Shown here: positions 8,753 through 17,664 of the stretch, in pieces
Layout: every line of letters begins with the position of its first letter
How positions within the stretch are numbered: position 1 is the first letter of the stretch
DNA from: Lachnoanaerobaculum umeaense
GTDB lineage: Bacteria > Bacillota > Clostridia > Lachnospirales > Lachnospiraceae
Length of the DNA: 64,000 nucleotides
Reading direction: 5' to 3'
Assembly: GCF_003589745.1 (NCBI RefSeq)
Contig: NZ_CP032364.1
Span: 2,604,001 to 2,668,000 of the forward strand
Made by a program: the position numbers and the translations under genes
Notes under the pieces: generated by a model
Database searches by the model: none
Seen by the model: the letters and a program-made list of their open reading frames with translations, nothing else
Told to the model about the DNA's origin: nothing

Positions 8753-10038
8753 TATAATTCTCCTAGGAGTTTATCTACTGATGCCATCTTTGCACATAAA
8801 CAAAGAAGGTTTGCAGCTATTTCCAAATCACCAACCGGTGGGAATGAAGGAGCTATGCGAATATTCTTATCATGTGGATCTTTTCCACCCGGGAAAGTGG
8901 CTCCGGCACCTGTCATTACAACACCTGCTTTTTTACATTTTGATACAACTTCCTTTGCACAGCCGTCCATAGTATCAAATGATATAAAATATCCACCCTT
9001 TGGCTTTGTCCAGCTTGCTATACCAAGTCCTCCAAGCTCTTTTTCAAGAGTATCTATTACCATCTCAAATTTTGGTCTAAGTGAGTCAGCATGCTTTTTC
9101 ATATGTTCTACCATGCCATGTATATCCTTAAAATATCTCACATGTCTGAGCTGATTTACCTTGTCATGGCCTATTGTCTGATTCTTTAACTGATTTTTGA
9201 TGTCCTCAAGATTGTTTAATGATGTTGCAAGTGCTGCAATTCCTGAACCCGGAAAAGTTACCTTTGAAGTTGAAGCAAACTTATATACTAAGTCAGGGTT
9301 TCCGGCTCTCTTACATTCTGCCAGAATCTCTATAAGATGATCCTGGTGAAGGTCATATAGGTGGTGAATTGTATACGCATTATCCCAGTAAATTCTAAAG
9401 TCATTTGCTGCCGGTTTTAATCTTGCAAATCTTCTTACTACTTCATCTGAGTATGAATTTCCTGTAGGATTGGAATACTTAGGTACGCACCAGATTCCCT
9501 TTATAGAATCGTCATTTTCCACCAGTTCTTCTATCATATCCATATCAGGACCATCCTCAAGCATTGGTATACATACATTCTCAAATCCAAAATATTCTGT
9601 AATAGCAAAATGTCTGTCATATCCCGGTACTATACAAAGGAATTTTACTTTGTCAAGCTTGCACCATGGCTTAGAGCCCATAACACCATGTGTATATGAT
9701 CTTGAAATGCAGTCATACATTACATTAAGACTTGAGTTTCCATATATGATAAGGTTATCTGCAGGAACCTCCATCATATCTCCCATAAGTTCCTTTGCCT
9801 CAGGTATACCATCCAGTACACCATAGTTTCTACAGTCTGATCCATTCTCACTCATAAGGTCCTTATCTGATGAGAGTACATCCATAAGGCCCATAGAAAT
9901 ATCCAGCTGTTCCTGTGAAGGCTTACCTCTACTCATATCAAGCTTTAAGTCTCTTGCCTGCATTACCTTATATTCTTTTTTTAAGCTTTCTTTAAGCTCT
10001 AACAGCTCTTCTTTTGTCAACTCTGCGTATGGTTTCAT
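8752..10038 (-). CDS. PLP-dependent aminotransferase (aspartate aminotransferase-like)
   Basis: The 428-residue fold-type I aminotransferase resembles the family annotated as aspartate aminotransferase PF12897. The PLP Lys is in FASTSKVTFPG, the cofactor-binding Asn in KYSNPTGNSY, and the substrate Arg is probably in the C-terminal NIRIAPSFP. MSRGKPSQEQLD near the N terminus is a family hallmark. The start at 10038 is set by AAGGAGAAGATA before the ATG; upstream in-frame Mets lack an SD. It follows the small coiled-coil gene by 10 bp. The true amino-acid substrate is not clear. Confidence 0.87.
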   Translation of the reverse strand: MKPYAELTKEELLELKESLKKEYKVMQARDLKLDMSRGKPSQEQLDISMGLMDVLSSDKDLMSENGSDCRNYGVLDGIPEAKELMGDMMEVPADNLIIYGNSSLNVMYDCISRSYTHGVMGSKPWCKLDKVKFLCIVPGYDRHFAITEYFGFENVCIPMLEDGPDMDMIEELVENDDSIKGIWCVPKYSNPTGNSYSDEVVRRFARLKPAANDFRIYWDNAYTIHHLYDLHQDHLIEILAECKRAGNPDLVYKFASTSKVTFPGSGIAALATSLNNLEDIKNQLKNQTIGHDKVNQLRHVRYFKDIHGMVEHMKKHADSLRPKFEMVIDTLEKELGGLGIASWTKPKGGYFISFDTMDGCAKEVVSKCKKAGVVMTGAGATFPGGKDPHDKNIRIAPSFPPVGDLEIAANLLCLCAKMASVDKLLGEL

Positions 10039-10048
10039 TATCTTCTCC

Positions 10049-10360
10049 TTATACCTGTTTATTCTTACCCTTTTCATCAAGCTTTTCTTTAAGCTCTTTT
10101 AATTTTTCCTGACTTTTTAGGATCTTTGTTCTCTGATCAAGTACCAACTCATCTTCCCGCAAAAGATCATTAGCTGCAACATACTCACCGATAACCATTT
10201 TGTATGATTTTATAATATCCTCTTCTATCTTTATGTCTCTTTTCAGCTTTGCAATATCTGCCAATTCCTTGCCCTTGTTCAATGCTGATTGTGCTATCTT
10301 CTGTCCTTCTTCTTTTGCAATACTTCCATATATACTCAACTTTTTGAAAAAATCTTCCAT
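10049..10360 (-). CDS. Small hypothetical helical protein
   Basis: I do not recognise this ~103-residue protein by name. It is highly charged and predicted helical throughout, with Lys/Glu-rich heptads in the C-terminal half (KSQEKLKELKEKLDEK), so it is probably a coiled coil. There is no signal or membrane segment. The start at 10360 (MEDFFKK) is set by AAAGGAGG just before the ATG. It is the first gene of the cluster with the aminotransferase, ABC-F and xth genes. Confidence 0.7.
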   Translation of the reverse strand: MEDFFKKLSIYGSIAKEEGQKIAQSALNKGKELADIAKLKRDIKIEEDIIKSYKMVIGEYVAANDLLREDELVLDQRTKILKSQEKLKELKEKLDEKGKNKQV

Positions 10361-10432
10361 ATAGCCTCCTTTATTCAAATATAAACAGTATAATTACTTT
10401 ATAAGGTTTTAGCAAGATTATAATTGAGCTTT

Positions 10433-11290
10433 TTATTTTAGTGCTATAAATGCAGCCATATTTCCTCTTTCTTCACCCATTATTCTATGTGAATAGAGTA
10501 AATTCGGATTGCAAGCAGTACAAACATTTGAAGTAAATATATTTTCTTTCGGTACACCTGCCTCATTTAATACTATTTCATTAGCTCTCCAAAGTGATAG
10601 TCTGAAATGATCTTCTCCATCTTCCCTAAAAATACTGTCCATATCTTCTTTTTTAAACTTCTTTGAAAATTCTTCATACACATCCAAACTTACCTGATAG
10701 CAGTCCTGACAAATCCCCGGTCCTATACAGGCGATTAGATCTTTTACATCTGTTCCGAAGTGCTTTGACATTTCCTTTATCATAACTGCACCCATTTTAT
10801 TGCAAGTTCCTTTCCATCCCGAATGTGCCAAACCTATTGCATTTTTTCTTTTGTCATAAAAATAAAGGGGAATACAGTCTGCAAAAAAAGCCCCTAAGGT
10901 AATGCCCCTTTCATTAGTTATCAGTCCGTCAATATCTTCATAGTCTCTATCAATTACTACTCCCTTGCCTCTGTCACTTTTCTTTACCAATTTTACATTG
11001 GTTGAATGTACCTGATATGAAAGTACAAAGCTATTCTCATCAACACCAAGTGCCTTTGCCATTCTCTTATAATTTTCAAGTACGCCCTGTTGATTATCAG
11101 GTTCTCTGCTGAAACTTAAGTTCATAGTAGCATATGGACCTTCACTTATTCCACCAATTCTTGTAGAAAATCCCTGTATCAGTTCATTATATTTTTCAAG
11201 CGCAGAAAATGAAAAATATTCCACACCGTTTTCTGCCTTTAACAGTTTCAAAATATCTTTATCATTCTTTTTTAATATCTTTATACTCAA
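10433..11290 (-). CDS. pgeF: Multicopper-oxidase-like laccase domain protein (PgeF/YlmD)
   Basis: The 285-residue protein is of the YfiH/YlmD family, known as purine nucleoside phosphorylase/adenosine deaminase with laccase-like fold and implicated in peptidoglycan editing. Metal ligands are visible: His in LSYQVHSTNVK, Cys in FADCIPL, His in HSGWKGT and Cys in CIGPGICQDCYQV. The start overlaps the yraN stop by 4 bp (ATGA), so translation is coupled. It is the last gene of the lepB-rbgA-rnhB-yraN-pgeF operon. Confidence 0.9.
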   Translation of the reverse strand: MSIKILKKNDKDILKLLKAENGVEYFSFSALEKYNELIQGFSTRIGGISEGPYATMNLSFSREPDNQQGVLENYKRMAKALGVDENSFVLSYQVHSTNVKLVKKSDRGKGVVIDRDYEDIDGLITNERGITLGAFFADCIPLYFYDKRKNAIGLAHSGWKGTCNKMGAVMIKEMSKHFGTDVKDLIACIGPGICQDCYQVSLDVYEEFSKKFKKEDMDSIFREDGEDHFRLSLWRANEIVLNEAGVPKENIFTSNVCTACNPNLLYSHRIMGEERGNMAAFIALK

Positions 11291-11628
11291 TAAAATGCTC
11301 CTTTAACCCATTCTATATCATTACCTATTATGCCTATGCAGTCAAATCTGACTGTATGAGCATGAAAATGCTTTTCATTCAAATAATGTCTTGCCATCTT
11401 TCTTATTTTTTGCTGTTTGAAATATCCCACAGCCTCCAGTGGATATCCGAAGCTTTCGTCTTTTCTATACTTTACTTCTATAAATAAAAGTATATTTCCA
11501 TCTCTTCCGACAATATCTATCTCACCAAATCTGTTTCTGTAGTTTCTTTCAAGTATTTGGATTCCATTTTCTTCCAAAAAGGAGGCCGCCATTATCTCCC
11601 CTTGATTTCCAATTTCTCTTTTATTCAC
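11287..11628 (-). CDS. yraN: YraN/UPF0102 family nuclease-like protein
   Basis: The 113-residue protein carries the family motif GEIDIV followed by LLFIEVKYRK, a PD-(D/E)XK-type core with Asp, Glu and Lys in place. The N terminus has GNQGEIMAASFLEENG, also typical. Its cellular role is not established, though the fold suggests a Holliday-junction-like nuclease. It overlaps rnhB upstream by 8 bp and pgeF downstream by 4 bp. Confidence 0.9.
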   Translation of the reverse strand: MNKREIGNQGEIMAASFLEENGIQILERNYRNRFGEIDIVGRDGNILLFIEVKYRKDESFGYPLEAVGYFKQQKIRKMARHYLNEKHFHAHTVRFDCIGIIGNDIEWVKGAFY

Positions 11629-12265
11629 TTACAAAGTTTCCTATAAATGATTTTCTATGTATATCACAAGGTCCTATTTCCTTTAAGGCTGCTATATGAG
11701 CGGCAGTACCATAGCCCTTATTTGAAGCAAAGCCATAATCAGGATAGATTTTGTCATATTCTGCCATAAGCCTGTCTCTTGTGACCTTTGCCAATATACT
11801 GGCAGCCGCAATATTTACACTTTTGGCATCACCCTTTACTATGCCAACCTGTTTTATATCTACCTCCGGTATATGTACTGCATCCACCAACAAAATATCC
11901 GGAGTCTTTTCAAGGGCGTTTATCGCCTCTCTCATAGCTGCATATGTAGCCTGCAATATATTTATATCATCTATAAGTATATTTGAAGCAATACCTATAC
12001 CATAGGATATAGCATTTTGCTTTATCTCCTCAAATAAAACATCTCTTCTTTTTTCTGTAACCTTTTTCGAATCATTCAAAAAGGGTAGAAAAATATCCTT
12101 TGGTAAAATGACCGCTGCCGCTACTACCGGACCTGCAAGTGGCCCTCTACCAGCCTCATCTATCCCTGCAACATATGAAAAATCACTGTATTTATTTTCA
12201 AATTCACGCATACCCTCAAGTCTTATTCTCTCAAGTGCAAGTTTTTCTTCACTTATTTTTCTCAT
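11621..12265 (-). CDS. rnhB: Ribonuclease HII
   Basis: The protein (~214 residues) cleaves RNA in RNA-DNA hybrids, including single misincorporated ribonucleotides. The metal-binding residues are in GIDEAGRGPLAGP (Asp, Glu) and DILLVDAVH (Asp), and SILAKVTRDR is present. The ATG at 12265 is preferred because GGAG lies 6 bp before it; an ATG at 12277 lies inside the duplicated target of the repeat copy just upstream. That insertion separates rnhB from rbgA, yet the 9-bp duplication regenerated the SD. Confidence 0.93.
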   Translation of the reverse strand: MRKISEEKLALERIRLEGMREFENKYSDFSYVAGIDEAGRGPLAGPVVAAAVILPKDIFLPFLNDSKKVTEKRRDVLFEEIKQNAISYGIGIASNILIDDINILQATYAAMREAINALEKTPDILLVDAVHIPEVDIKQVGIVKGDAKSVNIAAASILAKVTRDRLMAEYDKIYPDYGFASNKGYGTAAHIAALKEIGPCDIHRKSFIGNFVSE

Positions 12266-12279
12266 TTCTATCTCCATTC

Positions 12280-12516
12280 GTTACAGTTCAAGTACTATAT
12301 ATCTTGAGACTTTTAATTTTACAATCCTTGTAGCGTTTAACTCTTTCGTAAAAACGAGACTCAGATTAAGCAGCCTGTGACATGTTTGAGTGCAGTTCGC
12401 TGCTCCCCAAGCGAACAAACGAGTTCCGCAGACTGCGTAAAATCCTGCGAAGTTTTGAGAAAGAGTTGCGATTAGGATTGTAAAACAAAAGCTCTAAAGG
12501 ACTACCTAAACTGTAA
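12280..12516 (-). repeat. Hairpin repeat/MITE-like element, copy 2, with 9-bp target duplication
   Basis: This copy is inverted relative to copy 1. It begins GTTACAGTTCAAGTACTATAT and ends ACCTAAACTGTAA. The 9-mer TCTCCATTC occurs directly on both sides (12271-12279 and 12517-12525), which is the mark of transposition. Long inner arms pair, for example 12317-12327 with 12474-12485 and 12339-12347 with 12459-12467. The element sits between rbgA and rnhB, so it is probably transcribed as part of the operon mRNA. A short open frame at 12366-12563 is a by-product of the repeat. Confidence 0.9.
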
Positions 12517-12567
12517 TCTCCATTCAGAAGATGCACCAATGATGAAAACTTTTCTTTCATCATACTA

Positions 12568-13407
12568 CTATGGCATTTGCAATGTCACCCTTCCAAGTTT
12601 TCCTGATCTGAACTCATTTACAAATATGCCTGCCGCCTTATCATAGTCAAGTTCATTGCCCTTTTTAGTGCATCCTCTGATATTTGCTATCTTTATTAAA
12701 ACAGCATTTTCATCATCAGAGTCGTCTATTTCAAATCTTTCCTTCAAAATATCAGTCTTATTGTTTAGAAACCATTTGATAAGTTCAAGTCCAAGCTCTC
12801 TGATATCTATTATCATATCATTGATGGATCCGATAAAAGCTATCATCTCACCAATTTTTTCATCTTCAAACTTAGGCCAAAGTATTCCGGGGGTATCCAA
12901 AAGCTCTATCTGCCCCTTTAACTTTATCCACTGATTACCCTTAGTTACTCCCGGTTTGTTTCCGGTCTTTGCCATGGCCCTGCCTGATACCGAATTTATA
13001 AGTGTAGACTTACCCACATTTGGAATACCGGCTACCATAGCTCTGACAGGTCTATTTTTTATGCCTCTTTTTGCATCTCTCTCACGCTTTTCCTTGGAAA
13101 CATTTTCTATCGCCTTTATAAGTGCATTGATTCCATTCTTTTTTCTGGAATCCATAAACATACACTCATAGCCCTGCTCCTTATAATATGTTGCCCATCT
13201 GTTATTGGCACTCTCATCTGATAGATCTGCCTTATTTAATATAATTATCCTTGACTTATTTGAGCCAAGTTCCATGATTTCCGGATTTCTTGTAGCCTCC
13301 GGAGCTCTGGCATCAGCCATTTCTATAATAATATCCACAAGCTTTATGGCATCTGACATAGCACGCTTTGCCTTAGTCATATGACCCGGGTACCATTGTA
13401 TCTTCAT
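12568..13407 (-). CDS. rbgA: Ribosome biogenesis GTPase RbgA (YlqF)
   Basis: The 279-residue circularly permuted GTPase shows the order G4 (LNKADL), G1 (AGIPNVGKSTLIN) and G3 (LLDTPGI), with the N-terminal MKIQWYPGHMTKAKR typical of the family. It acts late in 50S subunit assembly. The ATG at 13407 is used; an in-frame TTG six bases upstream is less likely. An AAAGGA SD precedes it. lepB ends 16 bp upstream. The operon continues through the repeat element into rnhB. Confidence 0.93.
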   Translation of the reverse strand: MKIQWYPGHMTKAKRAMSDAIKLVDIIIEMADARAPEATRNPEIMELGSNKSRIIILNKADLSDESANNRWATYYKEQGYECMFMDSRKKNGINALIKAIENVSKEKRERDAKRGIKNRPVRAMVAGIPNVGKSTLINSVSGRAMAKTGNKPGVTKGNQWIKLKGQIELLDTPGILWPKFEDEKIGEMIAFIGSINDMIIDIRELGLELIKWFLNNKTDILKERFEIDDSDDENAVLIKIANIRGCTKKGNELDYDKAAGIFVNEFRSGKLGRVTLQMP

Positions 13408-13423
13408 AAGCAATATCCTTTCA

Positions 13424-13954
13424 TCACCTTATAAAACCAATTCTTTTTATAGGTAATGCTCTTAGCCAAACATTTCCTATAATCATATCTCCTGTTACAT
13501 TGCCTATTGTAGAAGTTCTGGAGTCTTCACTTCCCACTCTGTTATCACCTAATACAAAATATTCATTGCCAAGAAGCTTTACTTCATCTGCTGCTAAACC
13601 TGCTGATGAAGCTTCATAAAATCTATCTATAACTTCACCATTGACATAGACCATTCCATTTCTTATATTTACAGTCTCACCCGGAAGACCGATAACTCTA
13701 CGAATACATTCTCTTCCGTCACTATTTTTAAAAGCAATCACATCATATCTCTTCGGCTTAAAGAATGTGTATGCCGCTTTATTTATAAGTGCCACCTCGC
13801 CCTGCTCTATCTGTGGTGACATAGATTGCCCCACCATATATGTTCTCTCTCCAAATATAAATACAACAAACCATGCTAGTGACAATATCACCGCAAGCTG
13901 TGTCAATATATCAAGTATAATTAAAAATCCGGATTCTTGTTTTTTTATTTTCAT
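13424..13954 (-). CDS. lepB: Signal peptidase I (general-base Lys replaced by Arg)
   Basis: The 176-residue protein has one N-terminal membrane helix (about residues 12-34) and the signal peptidase I boxes. Ser44 is the presumed nucleophile in VGQSMSPQIEQGE, and box E reads LGDNRVGSEDSR. In box D the position of the catalytic Lys is Arg85 (CIRRVIGLPGE, codon CGT), whereas most family members have KR. It would cleave signal peptides on the outer face of the membrane. Activity with Arg is uncertain. It heads the rbgA-rnhB-yraN-pgeF operon and is divergent from fumC. Confidence 0.88.
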   Translation of the reverse strand: MKIKKQESGFLIILDILTQLAVILSLAWFVVFIFGERTYMVGQSMSPQIEQGEVALINKAAYTFFKPKRYDVIAFKNSDGRECIRRVIGLPGETVNIRNGMVYVNGEVIDRFYEASSAGLAADEVKLLGNEYFVLGDNRVGSEDSRTSTIGNVTGDMIIGNVWLRALPIKRIGFIR

Positions 13955-14024
13955 TTATTGCCCTGTTTTTTTATTTTGTTTTTTGTTAAACTGATTATAG
14001 CATAAATGATGTAAGGAGAAAACT

Positions 14025-15389
14025 ATGGAATATCGTATAGAGCATGACTCAATGGGCACTGTAGAAGTACCTGTAGACAAATATTATGGAGCGCAGACAG
14101 CAAGAAGTCTGTCAAACTTTAAGATAAGTACAGAAACGATACCTATGGAGGTCATAAGGGCATTTGCTTATCTAAAGTCCGCCTGTGCCGCTACAAATTT
14201 TGAATTTGGTAAATTGGAAAAAGATAAGGCAGATATTATAAATACAGTTTGTAATGAAATACTTGAAGGTAAATTGGATGAACATTTCCCTTTATCTGTA
14301 TGGCAAACCGGCAGTGGTACACAGAGCAATATGAATGTCAATGAAGTAATCACTAATAGGGGCAATGAGCTTGTCAAAAAAGAACTCTTACATCCAAATG
14401 ATGATGTGAATATGTCACAAAGCTCAAATGATACTTTCCCGGCTGCAATGCATATAGCGGCATTAATTGAAATAACCGACAAGCTGTTACCGTCACTAAA
14501 TGAACTTATACTTGCATTTAAGAAACTTGAGGATGAAAATATCGGCATTGTAAAGTCCGGAAGAACACATTTACAGGATGCTACTCCCATAGCATTTTCA
14601 CAAGAAATAAGCGGTTGGAGAACCTCTCTTGAAAATAATTACAATCAAATAGAAAATTCTCTTATATTTTTAAGTAAGCTTGCACTTGGAGCTACTGCAG
14701 TAGGTACAGGACTTAATTCACCAAAGGGTTTTGATACCCTTGTTGCAAAAAATATTTCAAAACTTACAGGCAAAAAATTTGTCACAGACAGCAATAAATT
14801 CCACGCTTTGAGTTCAAAATCTGAACTTGCATTTGTACATGGCAGCCTATCCTCACTTGCAGGTGATCTTATGAAAATTGCAAATGATATCAGATGGCTC
14901 TCAAGTGGACCTAGATGTGGTTTGGGAGAAATCTTTATACCTGAAAATGAGCCCGGAAGCTCCATAATGCCGGGAAAGGTAAACCCTACACAATGTGAGT
15001 CTATGACTATGATATGTGTACAGGTTATGTCCAATAATATGGCTGTAAATATGGCTTCCAGTCAGGGAAATTTTGAGCTGAATGTGTTTATGCCTGTACT
15101 TATTCACAACTTCCTTCAGTCTGTCAGGTTGCTATCTGACGGTATAAGATCCTTTAGAGAAAATTGTGTAATTGGCATCAAGGCAAATAAAGAAAAAATG
15201 CATGAGAACTTACATAATTCCCTAATGCTTGTAACTGCAATAAGCCCCTATATAGGTTATGAAAATGCTGCAAAAGTATCAAAATTGGCACATGAGAAAA
15301 ATATATCACTAAAAGAAGCTACCCTAAACATGAATCTTATGACAGAGGAGAAATTTGACGAAGTATTTAAGCCTGAGGAAATGATATAG
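14025..15389 (+). CDS. fumC: Fumarate hydratase class II
   Basis: The 454-residue protein belongs to the fumarase/aspartase superfamily and interconverts fumarate and malate. The signature loop GSSIMPGKVNPTQCE is complete, and substrate-site stretches SGTQSNMNVNEV, SSNDTFPAA and SGRTHLQDATP are present. Followed against aspartase, TQCE and the overall pattern favour fumarase. The SD AAGGAG precedes the ATG. It is monocistronic or cotranscribed with the MATE gene 65 bp downstream, and divergent from lepB. Confidence 0.92.
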   Translation: MEYRIEHDSMGTVEVPVDKYYGAQTARSLSNFKISTETIPMEVIRAFAYLKSACAATNFEFGKLEKDKADIINTVCNEILEGKLDEHFPLSVWQTGSGTQSNMNVNEVITNRGNELVKKELLHPNDDVNMSQSSNDTFPAAMHIAALIEITDKLLPSLNELILAFKKLEDENIGIVKSGRTHLQDATPIAFSQEISGWRTSLENNYNQIENSLIFLSKLALGATAVGTGLNSPKGFDTLVAKNISKLTGKKFVTDSNKFHALSSKSELAFVHGSLSSLAGDLMKIANDIRWLSSGPRCGLGEIFIPENEPGSSIMPGKVNPTQCESMTMICVQVMSNNMAVNMASSQGNFELNVFMPVLIHNFLQSVRLLSDGIRSFRENCVIGIKANKEKMHENLHNSLMLVTAISPYIGYENAAKVSKLAHEKNISLKEATLNMNLMTEEKFDEVFKPEEMI

Positions 15390-15454
15390 TAATATCAGTT
15401 CTAAAAGACTGTTATAAATTCTATATTAAGCACTATACTTTAGAAAGGAATTTT

Positions 15455-16822
15455 ATGGAACAAACTAAGAAGCAGGATATGACCAAGGGCAATATTACCT
15501 TCCAACTTTTGTTATTCTTCTTCCCCATACTCCTTGGTACATTCTTTCAACAACTCTATAATACTGCAGATGCCGTTATTGTCGGACAGAATGTAGGAAA
15601 ACTTGGACTGGCTGCCGTAGGTGGAACTACAAGCACTCTTATAAACCTTTTTATAGGTGTCTTTGTAGGATTGTCCTCCGGATTTAGTGTAATCATCTCA
15701 CAGCATTATGGTGCAAAAAACAATAAGCTTGTCAGCATAGGTGTTCATACTGCCATCACTTTTTCGCTTATAGTAGGTATAATAGTCAGTATATTTGGTG
15801 CCATATTTTCAAAAGCAATGCTTGCAAATATGAATGTACCGGATAATATAATGTCAATGGCATTACCTTACCTACAAATATATTTTATAGGACTTGCCCC
15901 AAACCTTATCTATAATATGGGTGCCGGACTGCTTCGTGCAGTTGGAGATTCAAGAACTCCTCTTATATTTCTTATCATAAGTTGTTTTGTGAATATAGTC
16001 TTGGATATTATATTGATACAATATATGAATATGGGCGTGACCGGTGCTGCCATTGCAACTGTAGCATCACAGATAATCAGTGCCATCTTAGTCATCATAG
16101 TACTTTCTCGAAGAGATGATGCACTGAAATTGAAGATTAATAGTCTACATATAAACTTTTCCGAACTTAGAAAAATGATCAGTATCGGTATTGCAGCAGG
16201 AATGCAATCTGCTATGTATACCATTGCCAATATACTCATTCAAGCTTCTATAAACAGTCTTGGTACTGATACCATAGCCGCTTTTACAGCATATGGTAAG
16301 ATAGATACTCTTTTTTGGATGACTATACAATCTCTGGGTATATCTGTTACCACCTTTACAGGTCAAAACTATGGATATGGTAATAAAGAAAGAGTTAAAA
16401 AGGGTATAATACAGGGAATGATTTTAGCAATACTTGCTACTGCTATTGTAATAATACTTCTAAAATTATTTGGAAGAAATATCTATACATTATTTACACA
16501 GGATGAGAATGTTCTAAAGATTGGTACAGATATGCTTAACTTTATGGTAGTAGCTTTCCCTACTTATATTATTATTGAGATATTCTCAGGCTCACTTAGA
16601 GGCATTGGCGACAGCTGGATACCTATGATAATGACTGCCAGCGGTGTATGTGTACTTAGAATCGTTTGGATCATTGTAATGGTGCCAAAGTATCCGAATA
16701 TATATACAATACTCTGGGCGTATCCACTTTCATGGGTTACTACCAGCATATTGTTTTTAATATATATGTTCGGTTTCAGCAAGATGCGTGCTTGGATAAA
16801 ATTAAATATTTATCTTCATTGA
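15455..16822 (+). CDS. MATE family multidrug/cation exporter
   Basis: The 455-residue protein has about twelve hydrophobic helices in two similar halves. The family start FPILLGTFFQQLYNTADAV and the matching second-half segment RKMISIGIAAGMQSAMYTI are typical of DinF/NorM-type MATE transporters. It would export organic cations or drugs using an ion gradient across the cytoplasmic membrane. The substrate cannot be read. The SD AAAGGAA lies before the ATG. A long hairpin follows its stop. Confidence 0.88.
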   Translation: MEQTKKQDMTKGNITFQLLLFFFPILLGTFFQQLYNTADAVIVGQNVGKLGLAAVGGTTSTLINLFIGVFVGLSSGFSVIISQHYGAKNNKLVSIGVHTAITFSLIVGIIVSIFGAIFSKAMLANMNVPDNIMSMALPYLQIYFIGLAPNLIYNMGAGLLRAVGDSRTPLIFLIISCFVNIVLDIILIQYMNMGVTGAAIATVASQIISAILVIIVLSRRDDALKLKINSLHINFSELRKMISIGIAAGMQSAMYTIANILIQASINSLGTDTIAAFTAYGKIDTLFWMTIQSLGISVTTFTGQNYGYGNKERVKKGIIQGMILAILATAIVIILLKLFGRNIYTLFTQDENVLKIGTDMLNFMVVAFPTYIIIEIFSGSLRGIGDSWIPMIMTASGVCVLRIVWIIVMVPKYPNIYTILWAYPLSWVTTSILFLIYMFGFSKMRAWIKLNIYLH

Positions 16823-16830
16823 TATAAAAT

Positions 16831-16885
16831 GGCTGCCGCACTAAGGACAATACAAACTACATCTGTACTCCTTAAAGCGACAGCC
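16831..16885. terminator. Long hairpin between convergent MATE and relQ genes
   Basis: GGCTGCCGC pairs with GCGACAGCC (one mismatch) and inner TAAGGA pairs with TCCTTA. The sequence lies between two convergent genes, so it may end transcripts from both sides. No long T tract is present, so termination is inferred from position. Confidence 0.55.
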
Positions 16886-16892
16886 CTTCAAT

Positions 16893-17606
16893 TTATCTGG
16901 GTTTTCGTATCTCTATACCCCTAGACTCTATACTTTTTCTTATGTTCAACATTTGTTTGTCTGTGTTTGCTATCACATCAGCACATTCTCTAAGCTGCCT
17001 TTCCACATCATCAGAATCAATAAAATCCTTTTTGTATTTTAGCTGATGATCAAGACTTGCCCAAAAATCCATAGCAATAGTTCTTATCTGTACCTCCACC
17101 CTCATAGGTTGTTTTCTCTCTGAGAAAAATACAGGTATCTCAACAATGAGATGATATGAGCGATATCCATTTTCCTTCGGCGTTTTTATATAATCTTTCA
17201 CAGCAATAAGGTTAACATCATCCTGTCTGGTAAGCATATCTGCCACATCATAAATATCGTCAAGGAAAGAGCAAATAACTCTGATACCTGCCACATCATA
17301 CAAATTATTGACTATTGACTCAAGTGTCAGTGGCAGACCACGCCTTTTTAGCTTTTCAACAATACTTTGTGGTTTTTTTACTCTCGACTTTATCAATTCA
17401 ATAGGATTTCTTCTATTTTTAACTGATAATTCATCATTCAAAACTTCGAGCTTGGTTTTAACTTCCCTGATTGCACAGGTATACATCATCATTGCTTCTT
17501 GAAATTTCGGTGCCATTTCATGCATTTCCTCAGGTATCTGAACCAGGTCAGGAACCTGTACAATGGATTGCTCCAATTCATTATTTGGATTATTTGATAT
17601 ATGCAT
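16893..17606 (-). CDS. relQ: Small alarmone synthetase (RelQ-type GTP pyrophosphokinase)
   Basis: The 237-residue protein holds only the RelA/SpoT synthetase domain, without HD hydrolase or TGS domains. Motifs include RVKKPQSIVEKL, YDVAGIRVICSF, the GYRSYHL loop and VEVQIRTIAMDFWASLDH. It transfers pyrophosphate from ATP to GDP or GTP to make (p)ppGpp. The C-terminal helix that promotes tetramer formation in RelQ appears present. TTGGAGATCTT before the ATG is the SD. It is convergent with the MATE gene and lies 58 bp beyond mrp. Confidence 0.9.
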   Translation of the reverse strand: MHISNNPNNELEQSIVQVPDLVQIPEEMHEMAPKFQEAMMMYTCAIREVKTKLEVLNDELSVKNRRNPIELIKSRVKKPQSIVEKLKRRGLPLTLESIVNNLYDVAGIRVICSFLDDIYDVADMLTRQDDVNLIAVKDYIKTPKENGYRSYHLIVEIPVFFSERKQPMRVEVQIRTIAMDFWASLDHQLKYKKDFIDSDDVERQLRECADVIANTDKQMLNIRKSIESRGIEIRKPR

Positions 17607-17664
17607 AAGATCTCCAATTCTTTGTTATATACGGACCCCAAGTAAAATCACTCCGGTTAATATT

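Noticed and set aside
14025..15389. fumC considered as aspartate ammonia-lyase
   Set aside because: The GSSIMPGKVNPTQCE loop and neighbouring motifs match class II fumarase better.
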